A stretch of DNA of 64,000 bases from the NCBI GenBank assembly GCA_013397935.1, contig VZRN01005380.1, positions 535,126-599,125 on the forward strand, written 5' to 3'. Origin of the DNA: Dasyornis broadbenti (Eukaryota; Chordata; Aves; Passeriformes; Dasyornithidae). Position numbers and translations under genes: made by a program. The notes beneath the pieces were generated by a model. It was not told the origin of the DNA. It was given only the letters and a program-made list of their open reading frames with translations, and made no database searches. The first letter of the stretch is position 1. Every line of letters begins with the position of its first letter. Positions 1 through 13,800 of this stretch are shown piece after piece.

Positions 1-1817
1 TTTAAGAATTTCCAGATGAATATAATTTTGTAACTTACTACCATACCTGACTTTCTTAAAAGACTTAATGGTATTTCAGACCCCTTTGTTAACATCACTG
101 TACAATAGTCTGTAAAAAATGCTTTTGATCTCGCTTGCTGATCAAACAGAATCAGAGTATGTCCAAGTCCCCAACATAACTGTGGGTTTCAGCTCAGACA
201 TCTGCTAAAGAAATCACAGAAAGGAAATTAATTAGGAAAGTAATTTTAAAACTCTGGGACTATTTTGGTCTGTAACTCGCATCACGGGGTCTTCAGGATA
301 CATGCAAAGAAAAAAGACGAAAACAGGACATTTCCTCAATGGTTTTGTACCCATCACCATTCCACTACTTCATCCAGTGAGTCAGATTGCTCTGGAGTTC
401 ACAGTATTTGCTAGCTGAGTAGTTTTAAATGTAAAGTATAGGACAAAATGCTAAGAGCATGTGTAGGTACCAATAAGAATAGGATGGCAAACAGCAGAGG
501 AAAAATTTTAAGGGCAAGGAATGCCAAGAAAGACAAGCAATTTAAGTTCACACACTCCTGTTGTTTTACATTGTACTATGTTTTCATATTTTAATTTTAA
601 TAAATGCTATGGTTTTTTGCAGCCAGATGCATAGCTCCTTTTTACACAATTGCATAAATTCAAATAGTTAAAAATTTTATTAGTCCCTCAACTATATGCT
701 AATCGGACTGAAAACTTGAAGAAAAAACTAGACAAATACAAGATTTTATTACTTTTTTAGTCTGATCATCTCTATATTTTCTTCTCCTAAAGCCTTCTAT
801 TTTAATTCTACCAGCACTGCTGTTACCTAACACTTGCTAATAACAACAGCTCTTGCAAAAAAATTGGTTCTTTCATTATACGACTTTATTAACTTACAAT
901 GGTGGTATAAAACCTCTTATCCTAAAACAGCTGCAGCTTACATCATGTGTATGAGAACAGCTATCATCTATTTCAGGAATACTCATAGCAGTTCAGAGAC
1001 TCTGTAGCGAATATAAGGCCTTTTATCACAGACTTGTGAAATGAAGCAATGTTCTTCAATAAGCAGAAAGAAAAACATGCTGTTTTTAAGTTTACATGCT
1101 TAAATATATGCTGTATTTGAGTTAGAAAAAGTTATACTTTCATTATGTGATTACATGTTTTTAACATGTCCATCCTTTTAATATGCCTCGTTCCTCAGGT
1201 GCCACCACCGTAAAACAAACTGTATATTACAACATGCAAGTCTAAAGGGATAATTGTGTTTTCTCTAAGCTATACTCAAGTCTCCTAAAATGAGGCAAAT
1301 TTGATTTTTGAAGACTCAAACTCCTCCTGCAGCAGTTCTCAGATGCTTTGCTGGAATTCAAAACTGACAGTGTTTCCCAGTTCTCTATTAAGCTGATACT
1401 GACACTTGAGCAAACAGCAGTGGGACTCAGGACTGGTTTGAAATCACAGGAGCACATTCTCAGTCAACCAACACTGGATACTGTATAGAAAATCCTGCTA
1501 TCAAGAACCTTCTATCTCTCTCAACAATCCTTTTAAATTACCTCTAAAATATGATTTTATAGAGCTGTCTTCAAGGACTGACTTTCAAGTTATCTTATAC
1601 GTGCTTGTACCATGACATACAATTACATCTTTCAGAAACCCCAGGTCACTATTATTTCTTCCTTTCCCATTTCCTTCTCAGAAGCAAATAATTTTTTTTA
1701 CGTTGGCTATGTCTGACAAAATATAATGAAACAAAAGGGCATAAACTGTGTTCAGTCACTTGCAATATTTTTACTTGAAAAATAAAAACTCTGCAGAACC
1801 TTAAAAAACAATCTTAC
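1..1817 (-). other. SPPL3: SPPL3 intron 2 (partial)
   Basis: AT-rich non-coding DNA on the 3' side of SPPL3 exon 2. It begins, in minus-strand sense, with a donor reading GTAAGAT directly after the exon. I looked for the next SPPL3 exon, which should encode the serine- and asparagine-rich luminal loop, and did not find it, so the intron runs off the left edge. Short open frames here lack codon bias or recognisable motifs. Confidence 0.8.
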
Positions 1818-1895
1818 CTGAAACTGCCGTAAACGATGAGGAGAATAGAAATCAGGAAAGTAGACACTTGACTGGAATCCACAAGGGAATATGCC
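1818..1895 (-). CDS. SPPL3: SPPL3 coding exon 2
   Basis: This 78-base exon lies between a CCAG acceptor (1896-1899) and a GTAAG donor (1813-1817), read on the minus strand. It encodes residues 9-33, a hydrophobic run that forms the first transmembrane helix. The first base completes Trp8 and the last two begin Arg34. Confidence 0.96.
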
Positions 1896-4800
1896 CTGGA
1901 ATTAGGAAAAAGAAGACAGATTTGTCATTATGAGTGTCCATTTCTCCAGTGCCGTTTGCTAATTCTTTTTCTTACTATAATACAAATAGAAAACTGGATG
2001 ACAAATCTTTATGGCAGCTCTCTCTGAGTTCTTGTCTCACCGAAAACATAAGACCTGTAGCTTGCGAATTAACTTATATTCACGGCTGCAACATTAAAAA
2101 CCTGTACAACCACCAAAGGACAATTCAAACGTCTCGTGACAATTTATTCTGAACTCACCAGATTCAGGTTTGTTTTTTTTCCTGCAAACTCAGTGAAATT
2201 GCTTCAATTGCAGCTACTGCAACCCTGAATGTCAATAACAGTAACCTGTATTCCATAATACTTCTTAGGTCTTCAAAGAGGCAATATGGCAGTTAAGGCT
2301 CACTTAGCTGGGGGGGGAAAAATGCAAACAAACAAAAGAAACGTCCCAGAAACCAAAGCCCGAACCTCACAATAAGCTGCAATATGCATTTATTAAACCA
2401 CACACAATCCCTATTCCATCCTGCAGAACACTTGATATGGGATTACTGATGGACATTTCAGCAGGAAGCTTTAAACCCCAGCTTTCTCTCGATTGATTTC
2501 CTAATGTAACACACTGTGTTTAAAGCATGGAAATATGAACATTAATACAGCAGAGGCCACTGTGCTGGCAGAAACACAGCAGGCAAGGAGAGGCTCTGGG
2601 AATCAGTATAGGACTCCCAACAGGTTTCCATAACTTGTGCTAAAATAATAGAAAAGAATAATATTCAATGTTAATTGCATTAGTCTTATCCTACAAAAGA
2701 CATAACTGAGTATTTCTGAAACCAACCAAAAAGCCCAATTTCAGCAAGGCTGTGAATATGAAACAAAGATAATTGAATTACATGATTGTTCCAAATTAAG
2801 TATCACTGAGCAAATAAAAACTGAAGATAGGAGACAGTTAAAGAAACACTCATTCCATCCCCAATTCAAAAGCAATTTAGAGATAATTACCAAACCACTA
2901 GACACACAATTTAAATACTTTCTTTTAATATATAAACACAAATGTGAATTTTCTACTACAGAAATTCAATATTAAACATCACTGATGAACAGACTGCCTC
3001 TTTTAGATGAAATTATATACTTGTGCAAGAAGCTTTTAAGAAATTAGAAACTACTTTGGTTAATTACCATGAATAACTTCAACATATGGCTACACTAAAA
3101 GTGAAAACCAGGTATCTTATTTGCTCATAATGCTGCCCAATACACCAAGACAACCTTAAGCTTTATATATTTAATTTTTTGGGTATGTATGACCTTTAGT
3201 TACCAGGCTATAGAATAGAGGTCTAAAAAGCATCCATGAAGATCAATATAGTGAATTGCAAATACATACAACATAATAACTCAGCACTTACAACCAGTTA
3301 CATACAAAGGCTCAGGTTATACACATTACAGTTCACAGCATATTATTTTCATGCCATGGTTACAGCTAAGCTCACACCAAGGCAAGCAGCCTGAGGACAA
3401 TCACAATGGGTTTATGTCCTGTTTCTAACTCTGATTTCAGAGTGAAGCATACCCTCATCCAGCCTCGCGCAAAGGGAAAGGGAAGCTTTGTATTCTGTTT
3501 GGATTTGAGAATAAAGAGTGGAATAAAAGAATATTCAGAAACTCCACGTTTATGAGAAAAACAAAATGAATGGAATTTCAAGTGGGATTAAACATGTCTA
3601 GGGTTACACACTGAATTTTATTAACTTTTGTTCAAAAAATTTTATCTTCACAAATTGACAAATACATTTGATGTGAACAATGTTTTCTACGTAATTCCTC
3701 ATTCAGTGACAACACTGGAGGCTATGATAATTAAAATGCCATTTTGTCATAATTACTAAACATTAGTCAAAACAAGGCTGTAAAAGTTAAAAAGATTCAT
3801 AAAACAGATAAAATACAGATGAAACATGGACCATGGATCAGCCCTGCGCATAATCCACTAAGTTTTGTAATAAAAACTGAGGGCCCTGTGGTACAATGAA
3901 AGAAACTGAAGAAATTCAAACCCCCATTAAACAACGATCTAACCCACCATAGCCATGCTGACAGGCTGCAGTGGTGCGCAGGACAACAACCTGCTGATTC
4001 TGTGCAAGGCTGACTTGAAGTCTTCCACCCTGCACAAGAGAAGTGCAACAGTGTAACTAGAAACTCATCACAGACCAGTGATGCTTCCTGACTTCTGCCC
4101 ACAGAGATCCTGTAGCAGGACAACCTAAAAGCTCAATGTTGCTACCATGATTATGGTCTGGGAAATTAATATCCACTGATATTCCAGCAAACAGGGCCAG
4201 GGAGGTACAGTCATGCTTTCCTTCTTCCTGAGGCGGCTGGAAAAAGAATCAGGCAAAACAGTGTGACAAGCTGAATCAGGTGAGCAGCTCGGGCATGTCC
4301 AGATTCCACCCAGAGTTTCCAACAAAAGTAACCCACAGGCAAACTTGAAGAATAATTTTACAATGCAGACGCGAATCTCATTGTAATAAAGCCTCACATC
4401 TTTTTAATATCTAATTTCCCTACCTTATTTAAGGGTGCCTTAAGACCGTTTTCTCAGTCAGTTCCTGAGAGGTGACTTCCCAATCACTTCCTCTACAACT
4501 TGAAATCTCGCTCTGAACCTGCATCTTTACATGGCTGAGATAAATTTTCATACATTCTCTGCCATTAGGCATCTATTTCTAGCAGCTTCATGGGCAAGTG
4601 CTCACAACCCAGAGCCTGCTAAGGCATGCCAAGACAGAGACACAGCAAGCCCTGTTCCATAACATATTCTGCGTGTCCGCCCTACAGCCACACAGTGAAA
4701 GCATTGTCCGGACAACAATCCAAGCAGCGAGCTCTCCAGCCTGGCACAGACTGCTCCATAGACCTTTACCTACAGAACAATTCCAGGGATGCCCAGCCAT

Positions 4801-7800
4801 TGTGACACACCACCACTTCCAAACAGTAACCATGCAAAATACACCACACTACTTACAGCTGGCGTTCCAAGCAGCACTCTCCCCTCTTCTGGGAAAAAAT
4901 GAATAACTTCTGTATTCCCGAGGGAACAGAGATCCACTTCATTCCCAACTAGGGAAGATGGTAACCAGCTAATGCAACTTGCCACAACAACAGTAATAGT
5001 GCTACACTGGAGAAAGAAAGGGAAAGTTTCTCAAGTGATTCAGACTCCTAATGTGGCCCATCTCTGGATATAAAATCAAAGAGGGAAGACTCTTCAGTGG
5101 CAGCACTGGCTTAAGTATCCCAAAATTATTGCTCAAGACATCAGGGAAGTTTTATGTACCTAGAATAAAAACCTCTTTCTGTTTGCACAAGATGCCTACT
5201 AAACGTACGATCATAAAAATTCAGCCCATCGATGTTTCAGTAGCAAATATCACTCCCCTGACTTCCAGGTACAAGAGAAATTATTGTGAAGAGTTCTGCC
5301 AAGGGGGTAATGAGAAGCCAGTGCCCTGAAGTTTCCATAGCAATGCACGCTAAGGGCCGTGGACACGAATCATTCTCATACAAAAGCTGCTATAACAGCA
5401 GCAGCAAGACAAACTGCATATTTACTGTACCTATACAAGAATGCAAACAACAGAACAATAAATAAATCACATCAACTTGGAAAGTGCAGCAGATGAACTA
5501 AGTTCACTAAAGCTCACATGAAGAGAGATTGCATTTCATCACGTATTTTTCTTTATCAATGATCAAAACATCCAAGAGTTCACAAGATTAAGGAAAACAA
5601 GACTATAAAAGGATGGTGAGCATACCAGATAGGTTAGAGTAAGGATGGATTAAAATAGAAGAGCTTTTGCTGTGTTTAATGTGATCAAATCTACAACTTG
5701 CAGATACCACAGATTCACAAATTCACACTGGGAATGTAAGGAGATCATTTAATTCACTGATCTTACTCGGGAGAGACAATCAGCCATGACAGGTATTTAC
5801 CTCATCTGTTGTTTAAAATACCAACTGGTGAAATTACGGGACTTTCTTAACATGTAATAGAAGTCTTTCTGACTACAAATTTAGTCCACAATTTTTCTCC
5901 TAGACAAAAAGTCCTCCAAAACTCATGGGGAGCTTTTCATACAAGGCACATCTGGAGTAAAATGGATCCATAAATGAATATTCATTTGCATATTTCAGTT
6001 TCTGAAAGATGTGGCTGTTTGAGAAGTGTCCACACAAAACTTTAAATACTCTTCAGCCCACATTAAAAGCCATGACTATTTATCCCATCAATATGGTACT
6101 CTTCACCTGCACTTCAAATACCACTCTTATAATGAAATGTCCACTGTCTCCTCACAAGGTAAGTGACAATAATCCATGCCCAACAAACCATGCATCCCAA
6201 TTCTCTTGGAAAGAAAATTCCTTGTAAGTAGGTACCAGCACTGGAAGGGTGACAATGGAGCATCTCCCTCTCCCTCCCTGCCCTGTTACTCATCATTCAT
6301 TTTCAGGACTTGTTGCGGGCACACATTCAGTTTGAGGGTCCCATCTCAGCTGATGGTCAACTTTTTCAAAGAGAAACAGAAAAAAATCCCAACAAAACAC
6401 AAAAAATCCACCAAACCAAATATGAACCAACTTCTGCTGGAAATCTGGTGTTCAATGTCAAAATCAAGGATTGAGAAAGTTCCCACTTCCCTCCCTCCAA
6501 CGATTTAATCTATTTCAAAGCTTTTTCAGTGCATTTATTCCATCAGTGATTGCCTTAGCAATAGATAACCAGAAAGACAAGAAATAGTAGTTGGTAAACG
6601 CAAGACAAGTTGAAGAGTATTTCTGCACTTCCCCTGTCCCACCCCAGGTTTTTGGAACTGTCAACTCCATGTAGAAAACAACATTCACCTTCACCGTGCA
6701 CTGACCCCACGCCTGTGGTTTTTTTGGATCATGCAAGAATGTGCCATTCATGAAGAAAACATTTTCCTGAATCTACCTGCTTTGTAAGCTTTTAAAACAT
6801 TCTACTATTTTATTCCTTAAAAAGAGTGAGAGGTAACTCAGTGATCAGGACAATTTATTGCTAAGAGCAATTCATTTCTGATGCTACAGTAACTGGCATT
6901 TGTGAGCCACCACTGTAGAATTATTTATTAAGATGCTCAAATCAAACTCAAGGACTCCAGAGCACAGTCCCAGAGCACATGAAAGAGCAGCACTGCCACA
7001 GACATGAAGATCAATTACAGTTAATTGCACAAATACTCATTCTGGCTGGGGGGTGGACTCACTCCATAGGCAAAACCAATTCTACATTTTTCCTTTAGTG
7101 GATTCCAGGTCAAGGGTATGACTAAAAAAGCCTCTTTCAACTGCCTCATGTGTGTTAAGATATGTATATATTTAAGAACCTCCATTAGGCTGGCTGCCAA
7201 ACCAAAGTTAAATCTGAGCGTAACAGTTAAAGGTATAATTTTAAGCATGAAGTCATGGTACCCACAGCTGTAAATATATCTCAACACTATTCCATTCTTT
7301 AGTGTGATTCATAGGAAAAGCAAGCAAATTGCTATGGCTTCACTTACGTTAAAGGAATAGCTTGTTTTCTAAAGTAAGTTTACAATTTCATCTCATCACA
7401 TGCAGATAAGGTCTGCTAAGCATGAGTAATTTAAGGAAACATGGGTTATGTCAGAAAATAAACTTAAAATGAGTCTAAAGTGAAAAAAAAAAAAAACCCA
7501 AAGAAAAAAGATAAAAGAGTAATATGAAGTGTCCCACTAAAACCAGACCTTACTACACAGACTCTGTTAGGGCTCAGGCAGGTATTTCAAACTGTAACCA
7601 GAGAACAATTCTGCTGTTTACCAGACAAAGGTCTCAGAACAAGATTCTCACACTATTAAATACCATTATATATATGTGTGTGTATATATATATTTCTACA
7701 CGTACAATTTAAAATCCCAATTCCCTCTTCCACCCTTTCCAGAAAGCTGCTTTCCTAAAATTCTCCCGGCAAAACCAAACTCTAAGCTCACAACTATATT

Positions 7801-10800
7801 GCTAAGAGCAAACACTTCTCTGAGCTCACTTTGAGAGCAAATTGAAGGCTCCAGTAAAGCACTGGGAGACAAGCCTTGAAAAAAAAAATTTTCTGTTAAA
7901 AACATTTTCTGAGCTACTACTTTGGTTCACCCCACTGTTTGCCAAAAGAACAAAGAATTATATGTTTCACAGTGTTTAGGAATTACAGCCACTGGAAGAT
8001 TTCCAGATTTCATGTTCAGCTTGGAGCACTCGTTTCCTCGCAGGAATGGGAGCGTAACTTCCAGTCCCTGCACGAAGCATAACAATACTTTACTCATTCA
8101 AAGGAGATTATTCCAAATCAACACAGGATAGTGTCCATGTACCTCAAATGTATTTTCAGCTCCCAATGTCCCCACCACTCCAGCAGAACCACAGTAAACA
8201 GGATATTTGGGAGCAAAATTTGCAATCAGTGGTTAATGGAGAAAAATTAACCACTACATCTTCAAATAAGTTGTACTAGACACACATATCTGAGTATGAA
8301 ATAGCCTGAATCAAACTAAACATCCAAAAAACATACTGATTGTCTTTGACACTGCTGTCACAGAAAACATTGCCTTTTTTATTTCATAGTGAATGGGAGC
8401 CTGGATACATAATTTTCATCTCTTACCTAGACACACATGAAAAACTTTTTAGAGGTTCTTTAATGTTATTAAGGAGAGTTGGTTGGGTTGGGAGTTTTGC
8501 TTTAAACTAGACAAATTAAAAAAGATCTGGGAATCTTCCCTCATTTCTTTCTCTTTCTGTCTTTCTCAAAGAAAGTAAAAACAAACAGTCATGAAAAGCA
8601 GGGCATGCTTTTACTGCCATATACATATTACCACCAGCCAAGGAATCCTCTCCAGATTTGGAAATAGTATCACAAGGTTTTTGAAAATGTGAGAAGAACA
8701 TCTACACAATGATCACTGCAATTGTACTATTTCAGTTCTTTCACATTTGTTTTTCACTAGGAAACTGCAGACACTTTTGCTCCAACAGCACAGCCCTACC
8801 GCAGTACAACACCTGAGGCACCAGCCATCCACTGACGACACTGTCAATAAACCCTAGCATCAATAAGAAATGGAGTATTCAGTGAGGTACAAGAAGCAGC
8901 CATATTGCATTTGCAAGGGCCAAACTATCAGTTTGTCTTAAAAGTATTTGAGAATGAGAAAAAGATATAAAAGCTGTTTGCTGAACTGAAGAAACTGTAT
9001 TGTCTTTGACTTTGTCATAGTTGCATCGTTTATCACTTTATAAAATACTTCAATTTACTGCAGGGGGTAGATTCAAGTTTTGCTATAATACCACAAAAAT
9101 TGTCAAACAGAAGTATGAATACAATGTTTTTGTGTGAGAATTAAAACTAGTAAATATCAGAACAGGATGTAAATACATAACTGTGGCAGTGCACATAAAT
9201 ATATGTATGAGACATCTGACAAAGCAAGAAGGTTGCAGCTTAGCCACAAGAACGAACTAACCACACAGGAAGACTTTCCTCATCTAGAAAACTGTTTCCA
9301 CCTTCCACAAATAATCAAAAGGAAGACTGGAAGGAGACAGAAGTGAGGAGGTCAAATCAAGATCTGTTATGCACAGTCCTCTCTTACCAGAGCCACAAGT
9401 ATATTTCTTTATGTAAATTTTCCAACAGACCAGTGAACTCTGCAAAGTTCAGTCCAATATTTAGCCTATCCCAAAGACTTGCTGAAACAGCTCTTCTATC
9501 TAAATTACCACTTTCAACGGTATGAATTTTTAAAAATAGCCCTTTTTACATCAGGAAAAAAGACAAATCAAGGGTGTGGTTACTGTAATTTAAGTCTACA
9601 AAGTACCACTGTGCAAGCTGTCTACAGTTTTATGCTAGACAGCCTCGTGATGATCCAAACAACATCGTGCTTTCAGGAAGGGCTGTTTGGAAATGTTAGT
9701 GGTTATCCTTGGCACAGGAGAAGTTTTCTGCAATTCTGACAGCTAAGACCTCTTTGGATTCTAAAGCTATCCATTTATATCTCAGTCATATATGCAACCT
9801 GGAGTTTTCAATCACTTGGTGGTACAGCTCTGCATTACACAGAAGGCTGCTCAGTGCTGGATTTCACTTTATGGCACTTATTCTAATTACATGAAAAAAA
9901 TAAAAACTTTCCCAGAATCTTCACCCTAGGCTCCCATCTATGTTTTGATCTCTGTACATCTTTTTATACTTAACAGAAAAGTTCATTAGAATTACTATAG
10001 TCATATAAAACAGGAGGATGTTCCCTACTTCCAGTTTACAGTAAAACACATTTCCCTTGAAGAACGAATCCTAGCCTCTCCCACATAAGAATCCCCCATT
10101 CCCTGACAAATCCCCATCCAAGTTACACGGGAGGGAGATGTCTGTAACCCAACAGCTGCTGCTGCCAACCTCAGCTTGGTCACAGCTCTCTACCCAGGCT
10201 CAGAGGCAGGTCTTCCTGCTCTCACAGGAAGACCTGTCGGGACAGGGTTAGAAGCAACTGCAGCTAAAATGCTGACAAGCAATTTCTCTCATGACTCAAC
10301 ACTGTTAACACAGCTGCAACACCACAAGTTCCTACATTCAGCCAACAGATCTCAGAGGACCCTATGCTGTAAACTGATAAAATGTGGGAGTTTCTGTAAT
10401 TTGGAGTTAAATATTCGTCCCAGTCCCCACTGCTGCTCCATGTGGACCTATAAGACAGTGGTGAGCAAATACCTCATCTCTGCCTCACAATTAAGAGATT
10501 CATATTTAGTTTGCAAGTTATTACCAAACAATTAATGTAGCACCTCTGACAATGTGTTCCATAACACTGTCTACACACACAATAAATTACATTTTCACCA
10601 GAGGAAAAACAAACAAACAGAAACAAACCCAACCTTCTCTCTCAAATTGAGAGCATCAAAACAAGTTTATAAAACTGGACATACTGAAGTAGCCTTATTT
10701 TTGAGTATTTTCAAACTGTGACACTTGGAGTTTAACTTTTTCTAAATTTAGAAAAGTGAGGGATAGAAGACTTCAGCTTTACACTTCTTCATCTCAAGAA

Positions 10801-13800
10801 CTACAAAAAGCTACTTGGGTCTGTAATAGACCCAGAGCTCTACAAAAGTATCAGGTTACTTTGGCAGACACACACACGCACAGAAGTCAAACCAAGCTGA
10901 ATCAGTCTATGCTCCAAACATACAAATGTGATCAAAAAGTACATTGATAAAAGCAGAAACTATTATCATTATTCCTGATAATACAAGAAAAAAGTGTTGG
11001 TGGAGGAAAAATGAGCTTCAAGTAGGTCAAGGAACTACCAGCAATGAATCCAGAAAATGTAAGGTATGTTTCATTTCTTCCTTGAAGCAGAGGCATTGTC
11101 AGAAAACACCCCTACTACTTTGCTATGTAAGTGAAAAGCAAGGAGTTTAAAAAGAAAAACAGACAAACAAAACAACAACAAAAGCAAAAAAACAAACTTT
11201 CCATGGAGTTAGAACAAAAAGCTTTACTTAAAATCTCACACCTGTAATATTGTAATGATAATATTTCATTGTTCCAGTACTTCATTTTTTAAAAAAGCAA
11301 CATTATTTGCTTTTTGAAAAGCAAATTTAAAGCAACTTCTTTACAAATATTAAACTCCTTTACACAGGAAAAAAAATTAGTATCTACATTACCAATACAT
11401 CAAAGAGCTGCTTTTCATTTCTGAATGGATCTCATCCAGAGAGAATGCACAAAGGCATATTTGAACACATCATGATTCCCATCATTAGTTCAGTTACAAA
11501 TGAGGTAGCACAAGAGGAAAATTAAGGGTAAAACTGGAAATTTCCTCTTGTTCTGATGCAACTCACACCTAGAAGCACAGGACTCCACAAGGTCTCTTAA
11601 TGGGAAGAAATTACTATTTTACTTAGCACAGAAGGACAACCCAAAAAGCAAATGTGTATTTATTAGAGAAGGAAAATTTCTGAGCATAAAGCACCAAAAT
11701 GAGACACTACACACAAAGTCAATCAATGCAAGGTACCTGTGCCAAAGGCTGGCTGACTCAGGGTATCATGAAGCCAGGAAACAGAACTTTTAGCATGGAA
11801 CTAAATGCATATAAACATACTCTAATGCAATTAACTTATTAAAACTGCATATGATTTACTATAGAAATCAATTAAGGTTTTACATTATGAGCATTATGAT
11901 CTTCCTATACTAGTCAGTCTACTAATACCAGTATTTTGGATACACACATTTTATCTCCTGAAGTGTTCTCTTCATTTCCCTTCTTTTGAGACATATGGTA
12001 TAAGAGCTCACAATTCATCCAGCACAGAAGGGAGAGAGGACTGCTAAGGGGGAAGGCAGGCTCAGGTATGAATTTGGTTTCAGTGTGAGCAGAATTATTA
12101 GCCTGTCACTGGGATGAGTGCAGAGAAATGTTTCTAAGATGACTATTTAGTCTAGAAAAGTTGATTATTTAGTCTAGAAAAATATACAGTATGGGGAGAA
12201 GCTGGCTCACAGACAAAAGGAAACACCACTTGGAAGAACTATGAGATTACAACAACGTAAAACTGTGTTACTCACAATAGGGGAAACTTGCGCTCTTTCC
12301 CAACACCAAACTGTAAACTGACCCAATTTCCACCTCAAATCCAATTTCTTTTTCCAATTAACATCTCCATAGTCACAGCAACACTAGTGACAACACAAGA
12401 AGTGGCAGTTCTTCTTTCAACTTTCACCCACTGTGCTTTTGGGGCAGGCGGGGTAGGACGACACCAAAACCCAAGGAATACAAACACCAAGTGGACCAGT
12501 TCCAAATGTATTACCCAGCATGCTCTTTTCAGTCTCGAGAAACAAGAAAAAGAAGGAGAACATGTCCTACTGCTCTTTCACACTTACTTATTCTAAACAG
12601 TAGAGATTTAATTAAATGATAACGTTCAGAGATTATTAGGGGCATCTCACGTGCTGAGCTGAGCCTCCAAATACTGAAATGCTTATTAAAAGCAAATTCT
12701 CTTAACAGCAGCTGTCATGTCTTCAATATTGCATCATAAACCTTTAGGACAAACTGAAGTGTAGGAATCTTCATGTACAGGACCAAGTAAAATCTATATT
12801 TAATCAGCATCAAATTACACCCACTTAACTAGTTTTATCAGAGAGATGTTGTCATTTCATTATGGATCATTCTCCTTCTACAAACACAGAATTGAAATGT
12901 ACACCCCAGATTCAGCATCAGACAACACAAAGAGTGAGTTTGTAATATTCTGCAAGCCCAGGGATAACAAGGTTCAAAAGCTACTAGAAATCCCAAACAA
13001 AACCAGAAGATTATTTTTACTGGACAAAATGTTTGCCTTTTCAAAAGCAAATTTCTAGGTAAAGGCCTTGAGATACCATTACACAGGAAAGCAAGATCTC
13101 TCCTATTTCAGGTCATCCCCTAATTTGCACTGGTCATTCTAAATACACAATTCATTTAATTGATTCAAGCTGTACTCCTTTAATGCGTGTTTTAGGCTAG
13201 ATTAAACTGTAACACAGCAGAGCAGACATCCACTTCTAAAAATAAGTTTCTCCTTCAGTATTCATTAGATGTTACAGCAGAGTCAGATTACATTTTGACC
13301 AGCATAAACCCAACCCAGACAAAACACCTGTCCAGCCCTGACAGGCGCAGCTGCATCACGTTTTTCAGGTGTTAGTAAAAATCATGGCACTTCCAACCAC
13401 ACAGATAGAAAAGAAACCATGTAACTGCAAGCCAGGTTAACTTCTGTTCTTCCCATCTTTAACAGAATTGCTTTAGAAAGCGTGAACTTACACTTCAGTA
13501 TGAATCCTGAACCCACGGAAACAACAGTCTCCAATTTTGACATTAAATTTCCCTACGGATTAGGAAATTATTAGCTCAATTCTTTTAGGAGAAATACAGA
13601 ACTGCTGGGGTCGGTAGGGATGTCCATACAGCAGCAGGCTCAGAAAGACTTAATATATGCCTGGTATCCAGGAGCTAGTGTAACACAAACATGATGTGGT
13701 TTTGAACACAGGCTGCTGATGCCATACTAGAGGACCCAGCTTTCCAGGAAATTTTACATGCTGGAAGCCTAAATGCTGATCCTTCACCATCTGTTTCAAT

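Noticed and set aside
5700..5900. Possible old CR1 (avian LINE) fragment
   Set aside because: A loose impression of CR1-like words only; no continuous alignment to the CR1 3' region and no terminal octamer repeats.
10176..10535. 119-codon open frame in SPPL3 intron 1
   Set aside because: It has no known motif, no codon bias and no splice context, and it includes the hairpin at 10207-10236. The length is expected by chance in 30 kb.
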